From Phymorhynchus buccinoides (Eukaryota; Mollusca; Gastropoda; Neogastropoda; Raphitomidae): a stretch of DNA of 64,000 bases. Shown piece by piece: positions 1 to 10,846 of this stretch (positions within the stretch are counted from its first letter, which is position 1; the number at the start of each line of letters is the position of its first letter). The DNA lies in assembly GCA_017654935.2 (NCBI GenBank), contig CM065710.1:15071873-15135872 (forward strand). The letters run 5' to 3'. The position numbers and the translations under genes are program-made. Below the pieces are notes generated by a model. It saw nothing but the letters and a program-made list of their open reading frames with translations, was not told the origin of the DNA and ran no database searches.

Positions 1-496
1 TTTACAGAGATCGCAACACTCACTTTGCTCTGGTTTCCTAGAAATCAAACCGTCAAAACGGCGATTCATCCTTGGCGGAGGTGCTGGAAGTCAAATTATT
101 TCACTGAAAGAGAAGGCGTGTGCCGTCTCTTTTGTAATGGCGACCAAATTGTTTGGACGATTTTTTCGCAATGCAAGCCTTTTTATTTATCTTTTTATTT
201 TAATTGTATGCAGTTTACCTAAAAGAGTTTCGCTCACAACAAAGGAAATAGCTTCAATTTTGTTTTTACTGCACTGCAAAAAAAAAGAAAAAGCTTGAAC
301 CACAATGGGTTTGGCCCCCACCCACCCCATCCAAAATGGCTTCTCTCTCTGGCATCTCCGCCAAGGAGGAATCGCCGTTTTGACGGTTTGATTTCTAAGA
401 AACCAGAGCAAAGTGAATGTTCCGATCCTTGAAAAGGCTGTCTTTCTGGTGATCTCGACGTGTTCCTTGCAAAAACTCATCCGTCAGGGTCCACCT
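1..496. mobile_element. TTAA-flanked foldback MITE, copy A (cut by window edge)
   Basis: The right end reads CCGTCAGGGTCCACCT into TTAA at 497-500. Inverted internal blocks (AACGGCGATTC near 58 and GAATCGCCGTTTTGACGG near 369) give long, diverged terminal inverted repeats around a non-coding centre. The complete mirror copy is at 57,504-58,064. TTAA target duplications occur in the piggyBac, Kolobok and Sola3 superfamilies. The termini begin with purines (AGGGG or AGGTG), which fits Kolobok better than piggyBac; that assignment is inference. No transposase is visible, so it is non-autonomous. Confidence 0.8.
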
Positions 497-1029
497 TTAA
501 AGGAACGCCATATAATCATACGCTATTCGGATCAACGCTCTGAAAAACGCCACAGCATGATTTTAGAATATCGATAAGCACAGACTGCGAACTCTATAGT
601 ATTTACCTACATTTTGTGTCACATTCTTCAAACTAAATTGAGCCAATGCGTCATAACATGCCAAAAGTGCACTGTGGAGTCCACTAGAACGCCATCTATT
701 TTTTGTGAAATCTCGTTCCACAGAAATGTAACACCGGAGTCTGTCTCCGGCTGTTGCATGCGTCTAGTGTGATTTATTACCACTGGCTAGCACCGCTGTC
801 TGACAGCATCCGCAAAAAGGAAAGCCGAGTGCGTAAGCCTTTCTCTGTCAGTACATGGCCTCTACAACAGCAAGCCCTATGCAGTGCCTCCCCGTGGCGG
901 CAGACGTCAACTGGGCACCTTGCGGTCCCAGGCTAAACTACAAGGGAGGGGATATGGCCCCCAGACGTGCGGCATGCAGGCCCACCGGCGTGTGGATACG
1001 AACCAGATCCCCAGCTATGGGTAAATAGC
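497..1029. other. Intergenic/intronic stretch, no gene seen
   Basis: No coding exon recognised. From about 732 a hairpin-prone CCGGAGTCTGTCTCCGG motif opens a GC-richer stretch that looks like decayed repeat DNA and leads into the next element. Confidence 0.4.
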
Positions 1030-1255
1030 AACCCCGGGTAGATGGTGCTCATCAGCCTTGGAAGGCAGTCCATCTAGGAGAAGGAAAACTCTGATTTCAA
1101 ACCCCCGAAGGTTCATCCACACCCGGATCCATTCAGCTGAAAATCCTCCGGGCACCAGCATGGGTGTAAGAGTTGCTGCTGGCCACACCGGGCAGATGGG
1201 GCTCACAGCTTTGGGCGGCAACCTGTCTAGGAGAAGGATACTACCGAAATAAAAC
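1030..1255. repeat. Unidentified interspersed repeat with internal duplication
   Basis: Two related blocks, one containing CATCTAGGAGAAGGAAAACT (near 1,070) and one containing TGTCTAGGAGAAGGATACTA (near 1,224), follow GGTAGATGGTGCTCA and GGCAGATGGGGCTCA. This is a roughly 150-bp imperfect tandem duplication. It directly precedes the Penelope-like fragment and may be part of it. Mirror copy at about 56,765-56,990. Confidence 0.45.
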
Positions 1256-2085
1256 CATGAACTGCTCTGAAGACGTAACATGGCTGAAACCAGCAGCAAG
1301 CAGACCTCCTACACCTGCACAACAAGCATAGGGGAAAACCTGACACGTTCGCATCCCACCCAATATGGCCATAACACACGAGTCAGTTGCCCACATCTCC
1401 CACACAGAAGCCCTGTCTAACAAGACAAACATAAGCAGGAAGACCGCATTCCCCTCGCCATTACTTACCATCCATACAACCTCCCAGTAAGGAACATACT
1501 TCTCAGAAACTTTCATCATCTTCTTCAACAGGATCCCCGTTTACGACCAGTCTTTTCCAAACCTCCTCTCGTCGCCTTCAAGAGAGACAAAAAAATCTAC
1601 TCGACCAGCTAGTCCACGCAAAACTCATCCAGACCAATGACCACACAATCGGCAACTCTCTGTGTAGCAAACGTAAATGCAAACCCTGCCACTTTATAAA
1701 CAAACAAACCACACATCCATCATTGGACCATCTGAGAGTTTCTCTGTTCGATCCCGTTTCAATGGCCAATCATCCAACCTGGTATATGGCCTCCACTGCT
1801 CGTTGTGCAACAAAACATACATCAGAGAAACCTACCGTATACTCAACGAAATATTTACTGAACACCTTAGAAGTATCCAGCTGAAATACCCCCACCCCGG
1901 TATCTGCCCACTTCAACAGCCAGAACCACAACCAAAGCTTCTTACAAGTAACTGCACTTTGGCAAAACGTCTCCACAGCAGTGCATAGAAAACACATGGA
2001 ATCGACCCTGATTGCCCGCTTGGGGACCACGGTCCCCTGTGGCCTGAACAGTCGCCCGTGACAATGACGCCCTTCCCTCCTCCCC
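1256..2085 (+). pseudogene. Penelope-like element, C-terminal part with GIY-YIG region (degraded)
   Basis: Frameshifted translations on the plus strand give blocks typical of the 3' end of Penelope-like retroelements. There is an ITYHPYNLPVRNIL-like block near 1,461. It is followed by a KCKPC cysteine cluster near 1,677, then GPSESFSVRSRF and LVYGLHCSLCNKTYIRET near 1,727-1,835. The last corresponds to the VY...C..C...YIG.T core of the GIY-YIG endonuclease, and an EHLRSIQ helix follows. The frame then breaks near 1,895, and ARLGTTVPCGLN near 2,010 marks the usual end. In the family the protein combines reverse transcriptase and endonuclease; only the part after the RT remains here. Stops and frameshifts rule out activity. 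Confidence 0.72.
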
Positions 2086-2126
2086 TCCCCCTTCTCCTGC
2101 CCCCTGTTTCACCTCACCCCATTCTT

Positions 2127-2190
2127 CTTCTTCTTCTTCTGTGATGGTGACCAACTTCTTTATACAGAAGTAATTGTACACACTTTGCTT
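2127..2190. repeat. TTC microsatellite plus conserved tail
   Basis: A short TTC run is followed by a block also found after the TTC tract at 16,376-16,425: GGCCAGCTTC or GACCAACTTC, then TTTTATAGAAGTAAATGCAC or its variant. On the other strand this looks like a retroposon end with a GAA-repeat tail. Confidence 0.45.
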
Positions 2191-3765
2191 TCCAACTTAA
2201 ACTTTTTCTTCCCCCTTACCCCCCCAACCCCCCCCCCCCTCCCCCATCAACAGCCAACAACCCAACCTTGCTACAATCTCTCCTCCACCCCACTACTACA
2301 CTTCCCCTACCCCCACTCTTACACCCTGCCATCCTTCCTTCATGATATTTCACCCTGAAATCTGTGTCAACTTGTCCCTACCAACTTTTGTGAATTGTAC
2401 TCACATCAACAAGACACTTTTCTACTACAGCAAAGCCCTCACATCTCAGTCTGGAAAAAGAGCTAAGCTGGAAAGCTGGACTAACTTTCCTACCAAGGAT
2501 CAACAGTTCCCCCTGTCAAGGTCAGTGTGTGTTGTCCCGATCCAGCAGTCAACAAGTTTCTCTTCATTGCTGACCTGACTAAAATTAGGTTTTAAATAAT
2601 TCTGAGTGGGTTTTTCTTTTTTTTTTTTTTTCTCTTTAATTTTTTTTTTCTCCCAAGGAACATAGCATAATTCACACAACAACAACCAAAAGAGTGAGAC
2701 ATGATAATAAGTCAGCAGCATATCAATAGACAATGTACACATTGTATATTTCTTATGTCTTCTTTTTGTTCAGTAGTTAGTAATGCGAAGAAACTCTACG
2801 GAGAGCGAAGCCAGTGTTTGAGCCTTGAACTCCTTACACTCTGTAAAGGCCTGTCCATGCCCAGATCATGAGTCTTCTTACTGTTCAGTAATTGAAATAA
2901 CATAATGTTGGCCACATTTCCGATTTTAAAGACCTAAAAATAGGTTCATATTGGAGTCTAACATGCTGTTTGTGAAAGCGGCAAGAGGGTAGGATGCTAT
3001 CATTGTTAGCTTTTGTTTGTTTATTTTAACAGACTGGAGGTGTCATGTTATGAATTGTACTGTATGTTTTTTGTGTACAGGTTGTTGAACGTTGGTCAGA
3101 TACATTGATGAGTGTTTTGTACTAAGTGGTCGAACTTTACGCGGTGACAGTCCTGAGATGACCGTAGCTGTTGACGGGACTATAATGGAAAACAAAAGAG
3201 AAAAGATTAACTCGAGTTGAAGGGAGGGGGAAGGGAAGGAGGACGATGGTCCTTATGATGCAGACCCCGCTCAATCAATATATCCATAACATGTTTTCTG
3301 AATAATTCCAGCCCTTTTGAAGAGAATCTTTCAAAGCACATCATCGTTTTTAAACGTTTCCACGTGTAATTAAAGCATCATTCAGTAGGAAACCTTAACA
3401 TTTATTTCATTTTACAGTTTGTGTCGTTTTAGGTTGGACGACATGACTGCACAACATCATGAGTGTACTTTAAAAAATCATAGAAAACACACCGAATGAC
3501 AGCTGTCAAAACTTAGCGGAAAACGACCTAGCTCTCCATAAACTATATCATTTTGTAGTTTTGTTCCTAAAGTGAAAACATCTTTTGCATGCGCATCGGC
3601 CAAGGGTCCTTGGCTATTCACTGTGTCTGTACACGTGATGCAAGTGAAACTGACCCATGGCCAATATTAAAATGATGCGGCTGTGCCCAATGGAAGCTGC
3701 CTTTACCAATGGCAGTTCTCCTTACACACCGTAAAGAATTGTTGGTTGTTGTCACTTCACGGGTG
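2191..3765. other. No gene recognised; mixed low-complexity and decayed repeat DNA
   Basis: Contains a C-rich stretch at 2,213-2,245, T-rich runs at 2,609-2,650 and a CTGTTGACGGGACTATAATG block near 3,168. That block recurs, diverged, in the LINE remnant near 4,825 and looks like a retroposon 3' end. No convincing exon in either strand. The mirror region is about 54,240-55,810. Confidence 0.4.
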
Positions 3766-3957
3766 GAGTGAATGTGTGGGTGGCTCCATGAATGGAGCGA
3801 AAGTCCTCTGAAGACGGAGTATGGCCGGCCATGTGGCGGGCACTTTAAAAGCAGCCATACACGTAATCTTCCCACCCAAGGCCATGCGAAATGTTCACAT
3901 GGCACTGGGTGTGCCCCCAGAGTGTTAAGCTGGGGAACGAAAACAACAACAACAGCA
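3766..3957 (+). mobile_element. SINE-like repeat with AAC tail
   Basis: Starts near GTGAATGTGTGGGTGGCTCC, contains CTCTGAAGACGGAGTATGGC and CAGCCATACACGTAATCTTC, and ends in GGGGAACGAAAACAACAACA. The short tandem 3' tail is typical of LINE-mobilised short elements. It sits directly upstream of the tRNA SINE. Mirror copy at about 54,050-54,240. Confidence 0.45.
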
Positions 3958-3967
3958 TGCGCATAAG

Positions 3968-4350
3968 GTGTAGAGTGGCACAGTGGTAGCGCGTTCGCTT
4001 CGTGTCAAGTAAACCCGAGTTCGAACCTGGGTACAGGGGATTTTTTCCTCTCATTCTGCACTAGGCCTTAACGGTCTGAACGTGGAGTCCTTCGGATGAG
4101 ACGATAAACCGAGGTCCCGTGTGCCCATGCACTTAGCATACGTTAAACCCAGTGGCAACGAAAAAGTTGTCATTTGGTAAAAAAATTTACACCCCTTCCC
4201 TCATCAGTGACAAAAATCGCATGCAAAAAAAAAACAACAACAAAAAATGGGTGGCGCGCCTCTGGCTGCGACGCGCTCTCCAGGTGGGAGCAACCCGAAT
4301 TTCACAGAGACGCCTCTGTGACTATAAAGTACCTAATACTAATAATACTA
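3968..4350 (+). mobile_element. tRNA-derived SINE with V-SINE-like core, copy 1
   Basis: The head carries RNA polymerase III boxes: A-box TGGCACAGTGGTAGCGCG (3,976) and B-box GAGTTCGAACC (4,017). The middle contains CCTTCGGATGAGACGATAAA then CCGAGGTCC, which resembles the conserved central core I associate with the V-SINE superfamily (recalled, not searched). The tail is CTAATACTAATAATACTAAT. It lacks an intact cloverleaf 3' half and recurs in the window, so it is a retroposon rather than a tRNA gene. A second copy lies at 18,165-18,538 and the mirror copy at 53,655-54,027. Confidence 0.82.
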
Positions 4351-4383
4351 ATACATGCACTTGTTCTATCTGTTGGGTAAGCT

Positions 4384-5072
4384 TTGTAACCCCATGTTTC
4401 ATCCCCATAGAACAGCAAAAGAGGAACAACATGAGAGTCAAACACTTTAACGAAAACATTTGGAGAATGTGAATTGCAGCCAAGTATTTTTATTGTGCCA
4501 AGAATGTCATTTGTACATTTCCCCCTTACTGTTGTCTCCTCCATAGCCCGCGAGAAAATGTGTCTAGTTGAAAGGTTAGACCTTTCGCGACCCGTCGCGA
4601 CTATTGCCAGTATTGGCAACTGCGACGTACTGATCCTGATCCTGATCCTGACCTAAATACTTATATAAGAATTAACAACTTCAATGCAAATTAGCATTAA
4701 ACTACCATTTTTCTTTCGAATGAAGAGAATCACCTTTTCTAAATGCAATCATCTTTGACTTGTCTAGGTTAACTGTTAATTGTAGTCTGCTAAGATTAAG
4801 ATTAAGATAAAACATTATAGCCCCGTCGACAACAAAGGCCATGTCAGGGCTGTCACCACGTTACATCTTACCACGTATTAGTCTCTCTTTCAAGAATGTT
4901 TAATTGATGTTGAAGCCCAATTACTGTTGAAGCTAGAAGAGTGAGATCGTTGGCAAATGACAAAAGGAACAGCTCTATTTCATGTAGCCCCATGTTTACC
5001 ATTCACAATAATTATTTCATGCGCGAGTTCGTTTAATAACAGTGAAAACAAAATTGGAATAAGGACTAACAC
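4384..5072 (-). pseudogene. LINE reverse-transcriptase remnant
   Basis: Minus-strand pieces read ILFSLLLNELAHEI and NGKHGAT, then FANDLTLLASTVIGLQHQLN (a FADD box with one substitution), LTVNLDKSKMIAFRKGD, and later KVFDSHVVPLLLFYGDETWG. These are palm to thumb segments of a non-LTR retrotransposon RT. Between 4,790 and 4,880 an unrelated retroposon end (GCCCCGTCGACAACAAAGGC) interrupts the frame. The upstream side is lost in the AC microsatellite at 5,069. It is inactive. Mirror copy at 52,932-53,640 (+). Confidence 0.72.
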
Positions 5073-5284
5073 ACACACACAAACACACACACACACACAC
5101 ACACACGCTCGCGCGCGCGCACATACACACACAGACACGTACACACACACACACACATACACACATTAACATAGCCAAACTGTACCTGAATTTCCCTTTC
5201 ATTGAACGTCCCTGTGCGCAGAGCTGTTTAGAACTACACTCCACTCACTGGAGAGGCGCAAAGAACAGGAAAAAAAAATACACA

Positions 5285-5328
<44 letters not shown>

Positions 5329-5363
5329 ACACAGACACACAGTCACACACACACACACACACG
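5069..5363. repeat. Compound AC microsatellites
   Basis: Two AC tracts (5,069-5,165 with an internal GCGCGC block, and 5,287-5,363 with AGAC interruptions) flank about 120 bp of unique sequence. Long Cys/Val or His/Thr frames here are artefacts. Confidence 0.9.
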
Positions 5364-5364
5364 C

Positions 5365-5696
5365 TTAGAAGCTTGACATTGGAAAAGTGTTCGCTAGAAG
5401 CCTTTCTAAGCCTTTCTAAGCTATGACTGGGAACGCAGAAGAAGAAGAGGAACAAGAAATTGTCTCTGGAGAATGCGTCGCCATTTTCTTCTGTCTGCTG
5501 TACAGTGATTAAGAGAAAGGACCCAAATGTCGGACAACTCCTAGGCCTGGACGGTAGTTTATTTTTTTTAAACGGCGAAACACTGTGGCCAAATGATGCC
5601 TTCTAATAATGCAGGGATATAATATGAGTTCATGAATGAAAAAATCATAGCTTAGAAAGGCTTCTAGCGAACAGTTTTCCAAATGCAAGCTTATAA
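5365..5696. mobile_element. MITE-like element with 46-bp inverted repeats
   Basis: The left arm (5,365-5,410) contains GTTCGCTAGAAGCCTTTCTA. The right arm (5,651-5,696) contains its near-complement TAGAAAGGCTTCTAGCGAAC. The pairing extends inward to CTATGA/TCATAG. The AGCCTTTCTA unit is duplicated at the inner end of the left arm. No coding capacity in the roughly 230-bp centre. Mirror copy at about 52,310-52,640. Confidence 0.6.
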
Positions 5697-6727
5697 CACT
5701 AAATGACGCACAGGAAATGTACGCAATGTTGGTTCTATTCTGAGCCTTTTGTTTGGAAAGAATATAAGAACGCTTTTCTAAACAAAAATATGACAGTGCG
5801 GTGATTTAATGTCTTCTGCATTTCTTAGTGCTTTTCTGCACTTCTAGATATAAACGAACTAGTCGTTGATTTGGTTTAATTTTAAGCTTTCCAGGGGTAG
5901 GTGTCACTGTTTGGACATTGGACCTGGGGGGGTTAATGTCGGACAGTTTAGATTTTTTTATTTTTAAATCAAGTAACTTTTGTTTCTTTTTTTTAAGATT
6001 ATAAGACCAAAAATAACAGGAATATATAAAATTGCATTCTCTATTCAGTGCAGTCTTTGAAACTTGTGTTGCATTATTTATTTTGAAGCTTTTGACAGAT
6101 TTATGTGGCGTCCGGACATTTGGGGCCCTTACCTTATATCTCAGGTGAAGATTTATAAGTGGGGCATTGGAGCAAGAGAACATGTCTGCCACTCGGCGAC
6201 ATCATTGTTAGTTCTGAAGTGTGCATTGCAAAGTAAAAACAACAACAAAACAACAACCCCAAAACGCAAAGAGACGTGCAGGTGATCCATGAAGCCCGGA
6301 ACGAAGAATTCAGTTGGGTCACAACAATGACGTCAACACAAGTTACGTGTTGTATTTGTTACGTCAAGTTTGTTCTACTGTCTGTCCCGCGTCCAAGGCC
6401 AAAAGCCGAAATATTGGGAATACATTCTTTCTTGTTAGTGTTTATTCTTTTTGTTGTTGTTGTTGAACACAGAGCATTTCATAAAGTTAACGTCAACTGG
6501 TTTTGTTTCTGAGGTTCACAAATACAGACATTGGACACAGAAAAGTTTTATGAAAGCAAATTATAAATTTATAAATTATGTATTATATATATAAGATTAC
6601 TTAAGGTTTTGATCATTTCTAATTTACTTGAGTGCTGGTTTGTTTTGGGGGAGCCTTTTACCAATATACAGGAAGAGATCTTCTTGTTGAGGGGAGAGTA
6701 GTTCCACCTTAGTAGGTTAAGACCCCA

Positions 6728-6782
6728 CCCAGTGCCGAGCTGATGAGACTCCCTAGAGTCGAAACAGCTGTCCTCGGCTGGG
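6728..6782 (+). ncRNA. Hammerhead ribozyme motif (type I)
   Basis: All core elements are present in order. CTGATGA (6,740-6,746) is followed by a perfect 5-bp stem II GACTC/GAGTC with a CCTA loop, GAAA (6,761-6,764) and the short helix III segment CAGCTG. The cleavage triplet GTC ends at 6,772. Stem I then closes with CTCGGCTGGG (6,773-6,782) against CCCAGTGCCGAG (6,728-6,739), giving 10 bp with a 2-nt bulge. In the known family this RNA self-cleaves after the GUC. The very short helix III is typical of retroelement-associated hammerheads, which may act as dimers. The host element is not identified. The same core is preserved at 51,161-51,214 (-). Confidence 0.85.
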
Positions 6783-6946
6783 TTCTGCCATTGCCTCCCT
6801 AATAAGGAGGAGAAAATAAGCTAGCACTCTTTATGTTTTTTAGAACAAAGATCAAGATACTAAGTTAGCATATAACTGGTTTTTGGTTTTAATGATCGTT
6901 TCAAAGACATAGGGACAATTTTTTTTAAAACAATTTTCCATATATA

Positions 6947-7507
6947 CAGTGGAATCCGCTTAATCGGCCACTTTTGGAACCAGGAAAAATATGGCCGATA
7001 AAGCGAATCGGCCGATAAAACGAACATCGAGATACTGTATGACGCAATTATGCAAGTCAAAAGCAATGACGTCAAAATTAAATGTTGCAGTTCAAATTCA
7101 AATTCTTTCCCTTTTTGTGATGTGTGTGTGTGTGTGTTTATTAATCCTACAACTTGACAGAAGCATGAGTAAAAGACAATGATTATGTTTTCCTGAGTGA
7201 TTTTAACGCCATGCAGGATCTTTCAATTGACAACAGCTCACCTTCCAACTTCACACTCAACCATGTAAACGTCAAAAGCGTGTTGTCAGTTTGTCTGCCT
7301 CTGTTGTTCTCCCTCTCAAAAGGGGGTAAAGAGGAAAACATTAGAGAGAAAAAGTGGCCAATAAAGCGAAATTGAAGATTTCAGCTTTGGCCGCAAAAAC
7401 GAACAAAATAACACATGCTTAAGAAGAAAAAATTCCGTTCCAGAGGAAATTGGCCAATTAAGCGGCTTTGGCCGATTATCCGATGGCCAATTAAACGGAT
7501 TCCACTG
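6947..7507. mobile_element. pogo/Tigger-like MITE (TA target site)
   Basis: Termini are CAGTGGAATCCGCTTAATCG and its imperfect complement, ending TTCCACTG and flanked by TA on both sides. Sub-terminal GGCCGATAAAGCGAA and GGCCAATAAAGCGAA repeats continue the inverted symmetry. A CAGT start with a TA duplication is typical of pogo/Tigger members of the Tc1-mariner superfamily. No transposase ORF, so it is non-autonomous. Mirror copy at 50,451-51,013. Confidence 0.78.
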
Positions 7508-7553
7508 TATATGTATATCACCAGCCAGCCGCGCGGCATATTTTCTGCTCCAG

Positions 7554-7579
7554 TGACCTTGACCTTTGACCAATGACCT
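7554..7579 (-). promoter_or_regulatory. Cluster of four AGGTCA-type half-sites (site 1)
   Basis: On the minus strand: AGGTCA, 1 bp, TGGTCA, 1 bp, AGGTCA, AGGTCA. The order and spacing match the clusters at 10,714 and 10,847. Direct repeats spaced by 1 bp (DR1) bind RXR/HNF4-type nuclear receptors in known systems. Because the surrounding sequence is also repeated, this is part of a dispersed repeat and function is unproven. Confidence 0.5.
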
Positions 7580-7733
7580 TCATTTTCGAACCCGGTCTAG
7601 ATATCTGAAGTACCTACGCGGATGCAAAATCTCAGCCTCCTACGTAGGTCCCTCCGTTCAAAAAGTGATCGTGTTAAGATACATACGTGCATAAAAGTCC
7701 CCTACAAAGTATTGCATATTGCATACATGCATA

Positions 7734-7947
7734 GGTGAAGACGGGGTAAAAAAGCCCATGGGTGGGTAGGAAGCCCATGCCAATTATCTCATGAAATAAA
7801 GAAAATTTCAGTCAAACTTGCCCATGAGACGAATGCTAAACATTAACTCTCGTCTCATGGGCAAAATGTGACTGAAATTTGCTTCATTTCATGAGATAAT
7901 TGGCATGGGCTTCTTACCCGCCCATGGGCTTTTTACCCCGTCTTACC
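7734..7947. mobile_element. Near-perfect palindromic foldback element
   Basis: The two halves of the 214-bp element are inverted copies. GACGGGGTAAAAAAGCCCAT opens the left half and ATGGGCTTTTTACCCCGTC closes the right. CCAATTATCTCATGAAAT and its complement lie inside, and GCCCATGAGACGA/TCGTCTCATGGGC flank a short loop near 7,843. The single-strand form could fold into a hairpin of about 100 bp. No coding capacity. Mirror copy at about 50,020-50,225. Confidence 0.8.
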
Positions 7948-9119
7948 CTAATTCAGCCATGGAACAAACAGACAAACTCCACTGAAAACATTACTTTCTT
8001 CCCTTCCTCGATTGGCAAGGAAGACAAAAGGCAAAGAATTCCAAAATGTTTCCAAATGAATTGATAACTAGCACTGAACACTGAACAATTTTTCACGAAT
8101 AGGCCATTGGCCCATGTCAACTAGTACTGTTCATAGAAGGTTGGAAGCGCTGTTGCACGCATGCAGTGAGATCTTCTCTGACAGAGCAAGAAACCCGGGT
8201 TTTTTGAGTAAAACGGTTTTCGCTCTGTCAATGAAACACCACACCGCAAGAGTATTGTCGAGTGATAATAATTGAATATACTTCATATCTAGACGAGGTA
8301 AAACAATGCATTACACAATGTCTGCGTTACTCGTAACTATTGGAGTTTGGTTTGGGTCAACGAAGAGAGAAGCTGAGTATCTAGCACTGTTTCGAAATGA
8401 AAACGGAAGTAACAGACGAGTTGTGTGCCCGTTAGTTCCGGTTAGGAAATAATGTTTTACGCCCTCTTTTAGTCGGCCATGTGGGGCGTTAGGAAATGCT
8501 GTAAACACGGCATGGCTGCTCCGTAATTGAAATAGAGGGGTGTTTAATTGCTCAGTTATCAGTTTGTATATTTAATAATATTAAGTCCTGTTTCATGTTT
8601 CTTTCTTAAAGTGTTTACATTCGTTGACTATAAACAGTTATGTTCTTATTTGTTTACTTGATACGACCACATTAATACCCCAAGACTTGAAGACAAGAAC
8701 AAAATATAGTTGTTGTTGAAGGTAGGTAACTTCCATTTTTTAATTCTAATTTTGAACCGGAACTACCCCAAACCGACTTCAAGACGAGACAGTAGGGAAA
8801 GATAACCCCAAAAGACCGAATTATGAAGTAGAGCCTAAAACATTTTATTGCTCCGTATAAATTTAGATGACTTTTGTTGTCCTAGTCTCGTCTTGTGTAT
8901 TGAAAGAGTGGTATACTGTAGATGTTACCCGGGGGCTTTGAGCATGCGCGCGCATTTACACGGGCACGTGCTTATCGAGTTCAAGTATACTTTAATATAT
9001 ATATATATATATCCAAAAGAGAAATTCAGGTTAGGTGCAACTACATGTCAGGAATACAACAGGCATGTGCACATACATCCACAATATATGTTCACATTGT
9101 ATACACGCTCGAACACAAC
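7948..9119. other. No gene recognised
   Basis: AT-rich unique-looking DNA with a 9-bp inverted repeat TGACAGAGC/GCTCTGTCA (8,179-8,230) and a TA run near 8,996-9,012. No exon recognised. Mirror region about 48,830-50,010. Confidence 0.4.
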
Positions 9120-9560
<441 letters not shown>

Positions 9561-9662
9561 GTAAGCATGTCAGCTTTGAAAGCTATGTTCCTCGGTGGTA
9601 TCGTTTGTTTAACAACTTTGTTATTCTTGGACGGGGGTGGGGGATGGGGTGTAGGGGGGTGG

Positions 9663-10409
9663 GGGCTACGTCTACAGTCTGAAAACAGCACAGCCAGGCA
9701 GACAGACAAACACATACGCGCACGCACGCACACAGATACATATGTGGGTAGCAACTCTGTCAGGTTTGAACAGATAGACAGGCAGACAGGCAGACAGATG
9801 CATACGTGGGTAACAACTTTGTCTGGTTTGAACGCTCTGTCTTCTCTCTGGTGCCGTAGGGTGGTAGGGTTTCTGCCTGGTCTCCTGTCTGAGAACAACA
9901 CAGTTCAGGCAGACAGACAAACAGACAGACACACACAGATACATACGCGGGTAGCAACTCTGTCAGGTTTGAACAGATAGACAGGCAGACAGACAGACAG
10001 ATGCATACGTGGGTAACAACTTTGTCTGGTTTGAACGCTCTGTCTTCTCTCTGGTGCCGTAGGGTGGTAGGGTTTCTGCCTGGTCTCCTGTCTGAGAACA
10101 ACACAGTTCAGGCAGACAGACAAACAGACAGACACACACAGATACATACGCGGGTAGCAACTCTGCCAGGCTTGAACGCTCTGTCTCCTCTATGGTGCCG
10201 TATTCTGGGGGTTTCCGCCTCGTCTCCTGTCTGAGAACAACACAGCTCAGGCAGGCAGACAGACAAACAGACAGGCAGACAGACAGACACACACAGATAC
10301 ATACGCGGGAAGCAACTCTGCCAGGCTTGAACGCTGTCTCCCCTCTGGCGCCATATTCTGGGGTTTTCTGCCCGGTCTTCTGTCTGAGAACAACACAGCT
10401 CAGGCAGGC

Positions 10410-10442
<33 letters not shown>

Positions 10443-10560
10443 CACACAGATACATACGCGGGTATGAACTCTGCCAGGCTGGAACGTTCTGTCTCCTCTC
10501 TGGTACCGTAGTTTGGAGTCTCTGCCTCCTCTCTTGTCTGTGAACAACAGAGCACGGGAA
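9663..10560. repeat. CTGT-rich minisatellite (units of about 140-210 bp)
   Basis: The landmark GAGAACAACACAG recurs at about 9,890, 10,094, 10,233 and 10,387, with variants near 9,680 and 10,540. Each unit contains a variable GACA/CAGA run, ACACACAGATACATACGCGG, a CTCTGxCAGG block and a TCTCCTGTCTGAGAACAAC block. The last unit ends at the splice donor of the exon at 10,564-10,632. Unit-length differences come mostly from the GACA run. Mirror copy 47,402-48,300. Confidence 0.85.
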
Positions 10561-10563
10561 CAC

Positions 10564-10632
10564 CGGGGGAGGAAGGTGCAGCCCGCATCATAGGCGATGG
10601 AGCCGTGCGTCCATTGCCAAGAGTTGAGATAC
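10564..10632 (-). CDS. Receptor exon: core of C-type lectin-like domain (partial gene)
   Basis: A 69-bp minus-strand exon bounded by acceptor TCTTTCAG and donor CG|GTGTTC. It reads YLNSWQWTHGSIAYDAGCTF after one split-codon base. The WxWxxG...Y pattern is the core strand region of C-type lectin-like domains. It follows, in gene order, the exon at 15,333-15,551, which encodes the N-terminal half of such a domain. It starts in the phase that the right-hand copy of that exon (42,296-42,522) leaves open. The donor directly borders a minisatellite. The exon carrying the last lectin cysteines was not found. The right copy is at 47,333-47,401. The ligand is unknown. Confidence 0.55.
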
Positions 10633-10713
10633 CTGAAAGATTTATAAGACATTTCGACATCGCCGTCGTCGTGGGGAGGGGGAGGGTGGAGAGGAGGGAA
10701 AATTAAAAAATGA

Positions 10714-10739
10714 AGGTCATAGGTCAAAGGTCAAGGTCA
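10714..10739 (+). promoter_or_regulatory. Cluster of four AGGTCA half-sites (site 2)
   Basis: AGGTCA at 10,714, 10,721, 10,728 and 10,734, with spacings 1, 1 and 0. The middle pair forms AGGTCAAAGGTCA, a perfect DR1 consensus. It lies about 80 bp upstream, in gene orientation, of the lectin-core exon. Mirror copy 47,226-47,251 has one half-site mutated. Confidence 0.5.
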
Positions 10740-10846
10740 CTGGAGTCAAAAATACTGCCGAGCACCTGGCACAAAAACGTTTGAATGCAGAGACCAAGGA
10801 CACTAAGGATAGATACTAAGGATATCCAGACCAAGTTTGAAAATCA

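Noticed and set aside
3968..4042. Functional tRNA gene
   Set aside because: A and B boxes present but no full cloverleaf, and the head is attached to a SINE body found in several copies.
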